Assembly (NCBI GenBank): GCA_934716785.1
Contig: CAKUYM010000020.1
Coordinates: forward strand, 1-27,598
Reading direction: 5' to 3'
Length of the DNA stretch: 27,598 nucleotides
Origin: an uncultured Bacteroides sp.
Lineage (GTDB): Bacteria > Bacteroidota > Bacteroidia > Bacteroidales > Bacteroidaceae
In this document: positions 1 through 6,680 of the stretch, piece by piece
How the letters are laid out: each line of letters opens with the position of its first letter
Numbering within the stretch: the first letter of the stretch is position 1
Made by a program: the position numbers and the translations under genes
Notes under the pieces: model-generated
The model's database searches: none
The model's input: the letters and a program-made list of their open reading frames with translations, nothing else
Told to the model about the DNA's origin: nothing

Positions 1-285
1 TTTATTATCATCGGAATCATGCTGACAGGTATCCTCATCGGATATCTTCTACGTAGCAAGCGATTGGCATGGATACATAAAATAATCACTTTCCTGATAT
101 GGATGCTGCTATTCCTGCTCGGAATCGATGTAGGCGGAAACGAGACTATCATCAAAGGGCTGCCTACACTCGGAATGGAAGCTGTCATCATTACCTTGGC
201 ATCTGTCATAGGGAGCACCCTATGTGCATGGGGGCTATGGCATTTACTATATATAAGGAATAAAGGAAAGGAGACGGAGGCATGA
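1..285 (+). CDS. LysO-family exporter, N-terminal half (5' end outside the window)
   Basis: The reading frame is open from the first base; the first ATG inside the window is at 19, but six sense codons precede it, so the true start probably lies upstream. The protein is hydrophobic with about three membrane segments and a conserved-looking acidic stretch (LGIDVGGNE), matching the N-terminal part of the DUF340/LysO family, inner-membrane exporters of lysine and related compounds. It overlaps the next gene by 4 bases (ATGA), so the two are translationally coupled. Together they give roughly 295 residues, close to the single-chain E. coli LysO (about 299). The substrate is inferred from the family only. 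Confidence 0.75.
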   Translation, partial: FIIIGIMLTGILIGYLLRSKRLAWIHKIITFLIWMLLFLLGIDVGGNETIIKGLPTLGMEAVIITLASVIGSTLCAWGLWHLLYIRNKGKETEA

Positions 286-890
286 AAGGCAGCGTGATTA
301 TTGTCTCTTTCTTTATTCTCGGTACCCTTTGTGGGGTGTATCATCTCATCCCGTATGACTTCACCGACAGCAAACTCAGTTACTATGCCCTCTGCGGACT
401 GATGTTCTGTGTCGGTATCAGTATCGGCAACGACCCCAACACGCTAAAAAGTTTCCGTTCGCTGAATCCCCGGCTGATATTTCTTCCCATCATGACGATA
501 CTCGGCACATTGGCGGGATGTGCAGTAGCAGGAGTTTTCATGAGCAAGTGGGGAGCTTCGGACTGTATGGCAGTAGGAGCAGGATTCGGTTATTATTCGC
601 TCTCCAGTATTTTTATTACCGAATACAAAGGCCCGGAGCTGGGAACTATCGCATTGCTTTCCAATATCATGCGCGAAATCATCACCTTACTATGTGCCCC
701 GTTATTAGTGAAGTATTTTGGCAAGCTCGCCCCTATCTCTGTTGGTGGAGCTACAACTATGGACACTACGCTCCCTATCATTACGCGATATTCGGGAAAG
801 GAGTTTGTTATCATTTCCATCTTCCATGGCTTTGTTGTCGATTTCAGTGTTCCTTTCTTAGTAACGCTTCTTTGTTCAATATCATTTTAA
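282..890 (+). CDS. LysO-family exporter, C-terminal half (DUF340)
   Basis: A 202-residue polytopic membrane protein with about five to six hydrophobic helices. It carries the LysO C-terminal signatures: GAGFGYYSLSSIF near residues 105-117, a GGATTMDTTLPI stretch and a final HGFVVDFSVPFL helix with an acidic residue inside the membrane. LysO proteins export lysine across the inner membrane. The ATG lies within the ATGA overlap with the preceding gene, so the split exporter is probably made as two interacting subunits. The split looks like normal gene organisation rather than a sequencing frameshift, because the junction is a clean stop/start and both halves end at natural domain limits. The gene ends in a 342-bp gene-free stretch with a strong hairpin at 1177-1213. 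Confidence 0.8.
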   Translation: MKGSVIIVSFFILGTLCGVYHLIPYDFTDSKLSYYALCGLMFCVGISIGNDPNTLKSFRSLNPRLIFLPIMTILGTLAGCAVAGVFMSKWGASDCMAVGAGFGYYSLSSIFITEYKGPELGTIALLSNIMREIITLLCAPLLVKYFGKLAPISVGGATTMDTTLPIITRYSGKEFVIISIFHGFVVDFSVPFLVTLLCSISF

Positions 891-972
891 CAGCAATATA
901 GCATAAAGCACAACAAAATCACATTTCACACCACTCGTATATTACAAAAGCATCAAATTATAGCGCATTTTC

Positions 973-1012
973 ATATCAAGAAACATCTCAACTCTTGACT
1001 TATATCAAGAAA
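973..1012. repeat. Direct repeat ATATCAAGAAA with an inverted half-site between
   Basis: ATATCAAGAAA occurs at 973-983 and 1002-1012. Between them lies TCTTGA (993-998), the reverse complement of TCAAGA, so three TCAAG half-sites alternate in orientation. The cluster is about 60-95 bp upstream of the -7 box at 1069, where an activator or repressor could bind. No regulator can be named. Confidence 0.3.
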
Positions 1013-1068
1013 TCAACCTGAATAGAATCTTTTCTTTTCTATTATTTTCGTGTTATAAAACATATCTC

Positions 1069-1076
1069 TACATTTG
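1069..1076 (+). promoter_or_regulatory. Candidate Bacteroides promoter (-7 box TACATTTG)
   Basis: TACATTTG fits the Bacteroides -7 consensus TAnnTTTG. A TTTTCG stretch at 1045-1050 sits about 18 bp upstream and is an imperfect match to the -33 TTTG element. Transcription would start near 1083. No plus-strand gene follows before the terminator hairpin, so this promoter seems to serve a non-coding transcript. Confidence 0.45.
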
Positions 1077-1082
1077 CACAGG

Positions 1083-1217
1083 TAAAAAGAAAGATTAAGA
1101 GTTTGAACAATATTTCAATAGGTATTAGATTTGTTTTTAGGAAATAAAAAATAAAATATTAGTATATGAGAGAGAGAAAAGGGTGGATACCGATTATCGG
1201 TTTCCACCCTTTTCTTT
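1083..1217 (+). ncRNA. Candidate small RNA of about 130 nt
   Basis: This stretch lies between a TAnnTTTG promoter at 1069-1076 and a strong terminator hairpin at 1177-1213 that is followed by a short T-run. The only ATG in it opens a 24-codon frame running straight through the hairpin, which is not convincing as a gene. The first 90 nt are A/T-rich and unstructured; the last part folds into the hairpin, as expected for a terminator-ended sRNA. It may instead be just an untranslated region and the terminator shared by the convergent neighbours. No known RNA family was recognised. Confidence 0.33.
1177..1213. terminator. Bidirectional terminator hairpin between convergent genes
   Basis: The hairpin pairs GGGTGGA with TCCACCC, then, past a single T-T mismatch, ACCGA with TCGGT around a TTA loop. 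It is flanked by AAAA on the left and TTTTC on the right, so it can end transcription from both strands: the lysO-type pair or candidate sRNA on plus, and the DUF2027-Smr gene on minus. Confidence 0.8.
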
Positions 1218-1232
1218 ATATGTATCTTGATG

Positions 1233-2297
1233 CTATTTAATAGTCACCATCGTAGCGCCAAATCCGTACTCTTGAAAAGAGGCATCCTGATAGCGGCAAT
1301 TGCTGTACTTCCGTTTCAACTCGTCAATGATAGCTTTCCGGAGCACTCCATCCCCTTTCCCGTGAATAAAGACAATCTTCTGTTCGCGCTTATTCTTATA
1401 GATTTCCATCACTTCGCGAAACTTATCCAACTGATAATTCAACATCTCGGCATTGCTCATTCCTTGAGTATCATCCAACAAGGCGTCGAGATGAAGGTCT
1501 ATCTCCACTATTCCGCTTTTTCCGCCGCGAGCATGAGCTGGCTTCACGACAGGTTGCGACTTCGGTTTGTCCGCTGACTTCTTTTGCAACAAGGCAACCT
1601 GAATCTCCTCCGCCGATACATACACTTGCTTAGCCGGCTGGTCATCTTTCACGATATTGTAAATCAATGCAGGCTCTTCAAAAAAGTCGGAAGCACTGAA
1701 AGTATGAAGTTTGTAGAACTTCACCGTATCAATGCGTATCTCCACACTGACGGCAGGCTTGATAGCGGCGGGCTTGCCGTCCTTGAAAGCAATCAGTTGC
1801 ACAGCCACCCGCTCCATATCGTTCAGCGCATCTTTCGCAAACTCCTCCATCAGCAGTTTTGTATTAGGCTCTATCAAGCCATGCGAACGATTCTTCCATG
1901 CTTTTCCTTCCGCGCTCAAATAGGTATAATACAGATAGTAATTGCTATCGTTCACCAAATACGCCTCAAAAGGGGTGGTCATCATCGCCTTCGCATCCAC
2001 AGGCACATAAGCAAGGAATATGTTCAGCGTATCTCCGCCACGCACCTCCGGCTGGCGCTGAATAACGGGCATTTCCGGTTTCGACGGCTTCACCGGTTCC
2101 TCCTGTCTGGGTGTCGACGAACCCGATTTACGCTTTATATTATAGTCGTCCGTGTCAACCACCACACACTCACGTATCGGCATCGGGATGTCAAAACCAT
2201 CCTCATCTTCCACCAAAGCAAAATCCTTTCCCTGGAATCCTGTTACGATCCCGCCGCCTACCTCACTGAGGAAGCGTACCTTATCTCCTATTTTCAT
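1233..2297 (-). CDS. DUF2027 domain protein with C-terminal Smr nuclease-like domain
   Basis: A 354-residue protein. The N-terminus ([20 protein letters not shown]) is a DUF2027/SH3-like opening; a central DUF2027 region follows, then a linker with many Lys, Pro and Gln. The last ~90 residues are an Smr domain: the DLH motif at about 267-269 and HGKGDGVLR at about 312-320. Smr domains are DNA- or RNA-binding, often endonucleolytic, as in MutS2 tails. This protein has no MutS ATPase, so it is a stand-alone Smr protein, probably cytoplasmic. The start is supported by a -7 box about 40 bp upstream. It ends close to a shared terminator. Its precise substrate is unknown. Confidence 0.85.
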   Translation of the reverse strand: MKIGDKVRFLSEVGGGIVTGFQGKDFALVEDEDGFDIPMPIRECVVVDTDDYNIKRKSGSSTPRQEEPVKPSKPEMPVIQRQPEVRGGDTLNIFLAYVPVDAKAMMTTPFEAYLVNDSNYYLYYTYLSAEGKAWKNRSHGLIEPNTKLLMEEFAKDALNDMERVAVQLIAFKDGKPAAIKPAVSVEIRIDTVKFYKLHTFSASDFFEEPALIYNIVKDDQPAKQVYVSAEEIQVALLQKKSADKPKSQPVVKPAHARGGKSGIVEIDLHLDALLDDTQGMSNAEMLNYQLDKFREVMEIYKNKREQKIVFIHGKGDGVLRKAIIDELKRKYSNCRYQDASFQEYGFGATMVTIK

Positions 2298-2338
2298 TAT
2301 TGCATATCTTATTTAAGTTCAAACTAAAAAACATATGG

Positions 2339-2346
2339 CAAAGATA
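2339..2346 (-). promoter_or_regulatory. Candidate promoter of the DUF2027-Smr gene (-7 box TATCTTTG)
   Basis: On the minus strand the sequence reads TATCTTTG, fitting TAnnTTTG, and would give a leader of about 35 nt before the ATG at 2297. It lies between this gene and the stop of the upstream gene on the same strand. No clear -33 TTTG is seen. Confidence 0.45.
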
Positions 2347-2361
2347 TATATTTCCATCAAT

Positions 2362-3420
2362 TTAAACTCTTCCTAAAAAAGATATGTATCTGTTTTTTTC
2401 TTTATCCAGCGCAGATTCATCGATGCAATCGCTCTTGCGAAAACAAGAATGCTCGATTATCAGACTTCCTTTTTTAGTGGATTTGCTCCAATTACCCACG
2501 ACGTGCCCTTCATGCAGGATTATCGGGTAAAACAATCCGTTATTGGTAAATGCTTTCGAATAATGCTCCAAAGGCAAAACATCCGTCCGGTCTTTATAGC
2601 CGAGCAGATATTCGTCATAAGAAGGCAGGAGATGCAGACAACCGGACACTTTGCCACGGGTTCGCGAAGAACTATGGAGATACCATGTCCGGCCATTCCA
2701 TTGCTCAGCGGTCAGCTCCGATTCTATCAGCCAGACCGCCTGCCGGGCTTCCGTTGCCGACAATCCCGACCACCAAACGAAATCCTGCAAAGCAGCCGGA
2801 GCATGACTGCGGAAATAGCTCCGCGCCAGACGAGCCAGAGCCTCATCTTTCGTCAGTTCGGGCATCGGCGGCACGCGTTCCTCCAAAAGCGCATACGTGC
2901 ACTTTCCTTCCTTATCCTCTCCGCTACATACAATGCCCACCTGTTCGGCACGTGTCATGAATCGAGCCATACGATGATTATCTGCCTGAATCCCCGAACG
3001 GCTGAAATGTTCGGCAATCTCCTGCCGCGTCAGACTTTTCCGCCCACTAAGAATCTTTTCCAACAGGTCATTGCTCTTCGTATAGAGTTCTTCGGAAATT
3101 CCCAAATCATATCCTTTTGCATATGACTCATTAGCCGCCATAATGCGCTCGGCAGAGAGTTTCAGCATCCAGCGGATATCCTCGGCAGCCACCAAGTGCC
3201 ATGTAGGTCGCATCACGTGGGTGCGCAGAATCTCACCTTTTGCCAATGCCTTTTCTACCTTCTGAAGCGTTGCCGATTTCAAACGCATTCCTACCGCCCA
3301 CTTCACCATGGGATAATTCTGTGCCTGCATAGCTCCCATCCAAGATACAAGCTCTTTTGGTTGGCTGAAAAGAGGATTCAATAATTGCTGGTTTCGCAAA
3401 CGGATATCCGGTATTTTCAT
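2362..3420 (-). CDS. Winged-helix AlkZ-like DNA glycosylase family protein (HTH_42)
   Basis: A 352-residue protein of the HTH_42 family (PF06224), which includes AlkZ and E. coli YcaQ, glycosylases that excise bulky alkyl adducts or unhook interstrand crosslinks. Family marks are MQAQNYP at residues 31-37, where Q32-x-Q34 matches the catalytic QxQ of the AlkZ branch (YcaQ has QxD), and RPTWHLVAAEDIRW further on. A longer frame starts at 3531, but its extra 37 residues are polar and unlike the family; the ATG at 3420 gives the usual MKIPDIRLRNQQL opening and follows an A-rich ribosome-binding stretch. Activity is inferred. The 294 bp between this start and the divergent gene at 3715 hold no gene. 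Confidence 0.75.
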   Translation of the reverse strand: MKIPDIRLRNQQLLNPLFSQPKELVSWMGAMQAQNYPMVKWAVGMRLKSATLQKVEKALAKGEILRTHVMRPTWHLVAAEDIRWMLKLSAERIMAANESYAKGYDLGISEELYTKSNDLLEKILSGRKSLTRQEIAEHFSRSGIQADNHRMARFMTRAEQVGIVCSGEDKEGKCTYALLEERVPPMPELTKDEALARLARSYFRSHAPAALQDFVWWSGLSATEARQAVWLIESELTAEQWNGRTWYLHSSSRTRGKVSGCLHLLPSYDEYLLGYKDRTDVLPLEHYSKAFTNNGLFYPIILHEGHVVGNWSKSTKKGSLIIEHSCFRKSDCIDESALDKEKNRYISFLGRV

Positions 3421-3714
3421 TTCTGTTCTTTTTAACTTGTTTTCTTTTTCAATATGATTGTAATTTGTCACGAATATAGCATTATTCCGGATATGATTGC
3501 ATAGATTCTCATTAAAATCATGCAGTTGCAACTATTCTGACGGAAAATTCTCATAAAGATATATTTCATAGGCAAGCTTCTCATCATTCTCTGATATATA
3601 TGGGCGTTGGTCAATAATACTGCAAAAAAACAATTTTCCCAAGCAATATTTTGCGTTATCCTTTATTTAATGGAATGAGGAGCACTCGAAAAAGAAACAT
3701 TAATTTTATAGGAA

Positions 3715-4050
3715 ATGAAAACAATCAAGACGTTAGCATTAGCAGCCATCATCATTAGCATGGCATCATGCGCCAGCACACAGAAAGAACCAATGGTTGG
3801 TGCATTCGACAAAAGTACGAAACTCACGGAAGCGGAAGACTCCCTCTTCAAGGCAGTAGTCCTTTCGCACAGCGACTTGCAATTGAGACCTCTCAAAGTA
3901 TCACGCCAAGTGGTGGCTGGCATGAACTATCGCTACGAGTGCGTGGACAAAAACAAAAAGAAAGTGGAGGTTATCGTTTACGAACCGCTCCCAGGACAGG
4001 GTGATGCCCGCATATTGAGCATCGATGGAAAGGAATATACAAGGAGGTAG
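3715..4050 (+). CDS. Small lipoprotein with cystatin-like QVVAG motif
   Basis: A 111-residue protein with a lipoprotein signal peptide ending in the lipobox MASC (Cys19), so the mature part is anchored in the envelope. The mature region has a glycine near its start (G29), a predicted helix (residues ~38-58), then KVSRQVVAGMNYRYECVD (residues 61-78), which reproduces the cystatin first-loop motif QxVxG with following strands, and YEPLPGQG where cystatins carry the second hairpin. Cystatins inhibit papain-like cysteine proteases by inserting these loops. The usual PW of the second loop is absent. Inhibitory function is inferred; another cystatin/NTF2-like fold role is possible. It is a single-gene unit, ended by the hairpin at 4109-4145. 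Confidence 0.7.
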   Translation: MKTIKTLALAAIIISMASCASTQKEPMVGAFDKSTKLTEAEDSLFKAVVLSHSDLQLRPLKVSRQVVAGMNYRYECVDKNKKKVEVIVYEPLPGQGDARILSIDGKEYTRR

Positions 4051-4108
4051 ACTACTGCCTTCTTAGTGATTTTAGCCTTGATATAAATGAGGCATTCGTA
4101 TATTCATC

Positions 4109-4145
4109 AGGAACATGCAGCCAAGAAGAATGGCTGCATGTTCCT
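4109..4145 (+). terminator. Hairpin after the cystatin-like gene
   Basis: AGGAACATGCAGCCA and TGGCTGCATGTTCCT form a perfect 15-bp stem around a 7-nt purine loop, 58 bp after the stop codon. The T-run that should follow is weak, so it may act as a terminator or as an mRNA 3' stabiliser. Confidence 0.6.
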
Positions 4146-4267
4146 GTATCTTCGGTAAACTTAATACATCAGTGTTTTACCATAAGATAAGTTTGAGCTT
4201 TAATCTTGAGCCTATTGAGCCAATATATAACAATCTGGACAGGGCTACTAAGAAAGATTTCAAAGAA

Positions 4268-4444
4268 TCATTTCTCATGTTCTCATCTTTTTTGAGATAA
4301 ACAGCAGATAGCTAATGGCATAGGTAATGAGAAATAAATCCTAAAAATGGCGTTTCTCATCATTTTCCCGCCTAAAGGCATCAAAATTATCCATTTCTCA
4401 TGGCGTTCTATGTTTTTCTCATTATCTGTTATGTATTTCTCATT
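4268..4444. repeat. Left arm of a fold-back element (TTTCTCAT motifs)
   Basis: The first 43 bases (4268-4310) match the reverse complement of 4975-5016 with one mismatch and one 1-base indel. Beyond that the arm stays colinear with the right arm, with gaps, to about 4444. TTTCTCAT recurs at 4271, 4353, 4394, 4415 and 4436; a single reversed copy (ATGAGAAA) lies at 4327. Short open frames here are AT-rich and not convincing as genes. Confidence 0.7.
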
Positions 4445-4626
4445 ATCGCCCTTCTTTTTATCCCCCCATCTTTTTATCACACTTCTTTCTTCCCTCATCC
4501 CCCGACTGACCTTACTTATATCTTACTTTATACGACAGCAAGCCATCATCAGTATGAAAGCAAGTAAGTATTAATGTGCTGTCCTATAAGTATTATCGTT
4601 TCATTGAAGCTATATCACAACCGTTG

Positions 4627-4714
4627 CACTGTAGTGCAACGATCTATCCACTGTAGTGCAACGATCTGTTCACCGTAGTGCAACGATCTATGCACTACAG
4701 TGGAACGATAGCAA
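4627..4714. repeat. Four tandem 22-bp repeats, core CACTGTAGTGCAACGATC
   Basis: Units start at 4627, 4649, 4671 and 4693, each exactly 22 bp. The first three share CACYGTAGTGCAACGATCT; the fourth has CACTACAGTGGAACGATA, whose first ten bases are the reverse complement of the core CACTGTAGTG. The core is nearly palindromic (CACT-2-AGTG), like a dimeric protein site. There are no spacers, so this is not CRISPR. Confidence 0.85.
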
Positions 4715-4718
4715 TGAA

Positions 4719-4806
4719 GCCTACATGACACGACGATAAAGCCTGAATGACACAATGATGTCGGCTACATGGCACGATGATAAAGGTCACATGACAGCCA
4801 ACCTGC
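4719..4806. repeat. Second array of four diverged 22-bp repeats
   Basis: Units start at 4719, 4741, 4763 and 4785, again 22 bp apart, built on GCCTACATGACACGACGATAAA-like sequence with substitutions. They resemble the fourth unit of the preceding array (CTACA-G, ACGA, GATA stretches), so both arrays probably descend from one repeat. The array sits 4 bp out of phase with the first. Confidence 0.6.
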
Positions 4807-4837
4807 ATTCAATCAGAAGCCGGATAAGGATAGATAC

Positions 4838-5016
4838 CATAAGAAATGGATCCGTTAAGCCATGAGAAATAAATTCGTTAAGTATGAGAAATGGAATAAA
4901 CCAACATCCTTTTTACGAAAAACAATGAGAGATACGATTTTGAGGATGTAATTCTCATTGTCCATATAGCTAATTATCTGTTGTTTATCTCAAAAAGATG
5001 AGAACATGAGAAATGA
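4838..5016. repeat. Right arm of the fold-back element (ATGAGAAA motifs)
   Basis: This is the inverted counterpart of 4268-4444. Motif copies read ATGAGAAA at 4862, 4884 and 5006, with a variant at 4925 (ATGAGAGA), another at 4842 (ATAAGAAA), and one reversed copy at 4951. The outermost 42 bases (4975-5016) are nearly identical to the left end, while inner parts have diverged. No transposase gene is near and no target-site duplication is obvious at the outer ends. The stretch from 5017 to the aroA promoter shows nothing further. Confidence 0.7.
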
Positions 5017-5195
5017 ATATCAAAAATATGCGTTAGTGGCACCGTGGATACGCTTACGGATCATTAAAGATGGATTGTGAGAATCTAACAAGATGCATAA
5101 GGTATGTGTTTTTAACATTTGCATATATGCTTTATTTTACTTCAACCGGTTTGCATTATTCCGGTAAAATCCATCCGTATGTGGACAACTTTCTG

Positions 5196-5203
5196 TATTT
5201 TTG
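5196..5203 (+). promoter_or_regulatory. Candidate aroA promoter (-7 box TATTTTTG)
   Basis: TATTTTTG fits TAnnTTTG and would start transcription near 5210, giving a leader of about 20 nt before the ATG at 5230. It therefore argues against the more upstream start at 5119, which would lie before the promoter. No -33 match is evident. Confidence 0.5.
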
Positions 5204-5229
5204 TCACCGAAAACCTCAAAAAGATAGAA

Positions 5230-6462
5230 ATGATGCTCTATAAACTCATTGCGCCTTCAGTGATAAAAGCAACGATTCAGTTGCCGGCTTCCAAAAGTAT
5301 CAGCAACCGTGCATTAATTATCAATGCATTAGGTAAAGGTATCTATCCACCCGAAAACTTATCCGATTGCGATGACACGCGGGTGATGATAAAAGCCCTT
5401 ACCGAAGGAAAGGAGACTATTGATATCATGGCTGCCGGAACAGCCATGCGCTTTCTGACCGCCTATCTGAGTGTGACTCCGGGAGAACGTACCATCACCG
5501 GCACCGCACGTATGCAGCAGCGTCCGATACAGATACTGGTCAATGCACTCCGCGAGTTAGGAGCTGATATAGCATATGTGGCCAATGAAGGATATCCGCC
5601 GTTACATATCAAAGGAGCTGAGTTGAAGGGGAATGAGATTACATTGAAAGGAAATGTCAGTTCCCAATATATATCCGCCCTGCTGATGATAGGTCCGGTA
5701 CTTAAAGATGGGCTGACCCTGCATTTGACCGGAGAGATTATCTCCCGCCCCTACATCAATCTGACCCTGCAACTGATGCAGGATTTCGGAGCTAAAGCAA
5801 CATGGACTTCTCCGAATAGCATCTCCGTTGCTCCGCAGCCCTACCGGAGTGTTCCTTTCAAGGTGGAAAGCGACTGGAGCGCAGCTTCTTACTGGTATCA
5901 GATTGCGGCATTATCCGCCCAAACGGAAATCGAGCTATTGGGATTGTTTCATAACAGCTATCAGGGAGACAGCCGGGGAGCGGAGGTTTTCTCACGCTTA
6001 GGGGTGACAACTGAATTTACTCCGCAAGGTGTCAAACTGAAAAAGACGGGGGGAGCACCGGAAAGACTGGAAGAAGACTTCGTTGACATTCCCGATCTGG
6101 CACAGACATTCGTTGTCACTTGTGCCTTGATGAATATTCCTTTTCGTTTCACAGGACTGCAAAGTCTGAAGATAAAAGAGACTGACCGCATTACCGCTCT
6201 GAGAAACGAACTTAGAAAATTGGGATATGTAATTGAAGAAGAGAACGACAGCGTACTGATGTGGAATGGTGAACGATGTGAACCGGAGGAGACACCCGTC
6301 ATTGCCACTTATGAGGACCACCGGATGGCAATGGCATTTGCGCCGGCTATTATCCGCCACCCGAACATGCTGATTGCCGATCCGCAAGTTGTCTCCAAGT
6401 CCTATCCCGGCTATTGGGAGGATTTGAGACGAGCCGGGTTTACGGTTGTAGATGAAGGCTAA
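5230..6462 (+). CDS. aroA: 3-phosphoshikimate 1-carboxyvinyltransferase (EPSP synthase)
   Basis: This cytoplasmic enzyme joins phosphoenolpyruvate and shikimate-3-phosphate to make EPSP, the sixth step of the shikimate pathway to chorismate and aromatic amino acids. The 410-residue product shows LPASKSISNRALI with K22, S23 and R27 as substrate ligands, AAGTAMRFLTA, SLKIKETDRITAL, EDHRMAMAFA and the C-terminal VSKSYPGYW. The frame opens at 5119, but the added N-terminus is unlike the family and lies upstream of the likely promoter; ATG 5230 (or 5233) places the lysine at 22 as in E. coli. It is shorter than the ~427-residue E. coli enzyme, with trimmed loops. It stands alone, not in an aro operon. 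Confidence 0.95.
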   Translation: MMLYKLIAPSVIKATIQLPASKSISNRALIINALGKGIYPPENLSDCDDTRVMIKALTEGKETIDIMAAGTAMRFLTAYLSVTPGERTITGTARMQQRPIQILVNALRELGADIAYVANEGYPPLHIKGAELKGNEITLKGNVSSQYISALLMIGPVLKDGLTLHLTGEIISRPYINLTLQLMQDFGAKATWTSPNSISVAPQPYRSVPFKVESDWSAASYWYQIAALSAQTEIELLGLFHNSYQGDSRGAEVFSRLGVTTEFTPQGVKLKKTGGAPERLEEDFVDIPDLAQTFVVTCALMNIPFRFTGLQSLKIKETDRITALRNELRKLGYVIEEENDSVLMWNGERCEPEETPVIATYEDHRMAMAFAPAIIRHPNMLIADPQVVSKSYPGYWEDLRRAGFTVVDEG

Positions 6463-6495
6463 TCGTAGCCACATTGTAAATGAAAGCTAATCGTA
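6446..6495 (+). repeat. 22-bp direct duplication spanning the aroA stop codon
   Basis: TTGTAGATGAAGGCTAATCGTA (6446-6467) recurs as TTGTAAATGAAAGCTAATCGTA (6474-6495), two differences in 22. The first copy contains the last aroA codons and its stop, so the second is a remnant of the gene's tail, probably from slippage or a short duplication. Confidence 0.65.
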
Positions 6496-6653
6496 ACTGC
6501 CGAGTGCTGACATTTACCATAAATACCTACCGGAGACAAACCGTGTCCACTATTTTTCCAACATATATTATTCTAAATAATAGCAACTTGCTTGCAAACA
6601 TGCAAGGTTCACGCCATGTAAGATTCTTCTAAGATTAAACAAATAATGGCAAC

Positions 6654-6680
6654 GTACCAAGTTCTTCCAGAACTTGGTAC
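6654..6680. repeat. Palindromic site, left boundary of putative invertible segment
   Basis: GTACCAAGTTCT and AGAACTTGGTAC form a perfect 12-bp dyad around the asymmetric core TCC (6666-6668). The inner 16 bases AAGTTCTTCCAGAACT (6659-6674) recur in inverted orientation at 6981-6996. A dyad with a short asymmetric core is what a site-specific recombinase target looks like; it could alternatively be a paired operator. Confidence 0.7.

Noticed and set aside
1168..1242. A 24-codon peptide gene (ATG at 1168) as product of the orphan promoter
   Set aside because: The frame runs through the terminator hairpin and has no ribosome-binding support.
1584..2327. Plus-strand frame of 247 codons over the DUF2027-Smr gene
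   Set aside because: It is antisense to a well-supported gene and its His/Arg/Leu-rich product is typical of shadow translation.
3421..3531. Upstream start at 3531 for the AlkZ-like gene
   Set aside because: The 37 extra residues are polar, unlike the family, and the ATG at 3420 gives the standard N-terminus.
4115..4574. Short open frames of 61-75 codons in the repeat region
   Set aside because: They are AT-rich, on both strands, follow the repeat motifs and show no domain.
4627..4806. The 22-bp repeats as a CRISPR array
   Set aside because: Units are directly adjacent with no unique spacers, and no cas gene is present.
4268..5016. The repeat region as a plasmid or chromosome replication origin with iterons
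   Set aside because: There is no replication-initiator gene nearby and no convincing DnaA box cluster; the 22-bp period alone is not enough.
4268..5016. The fold-back arms as an invertible DNA switch for aroA
   Set aside because: The arms are long and diverged inwards, the interval is large, no promoter box lies clearly inside, and aroA has its own box outside the arms at 5196.
5119..5229. Upstream start for aroA at 5119
   Set aside because: The added residues do not resemble EPSP synthases and lie upstream of the likely -7 box at 5196; ATG 5230 places the conserved Lys at 22.
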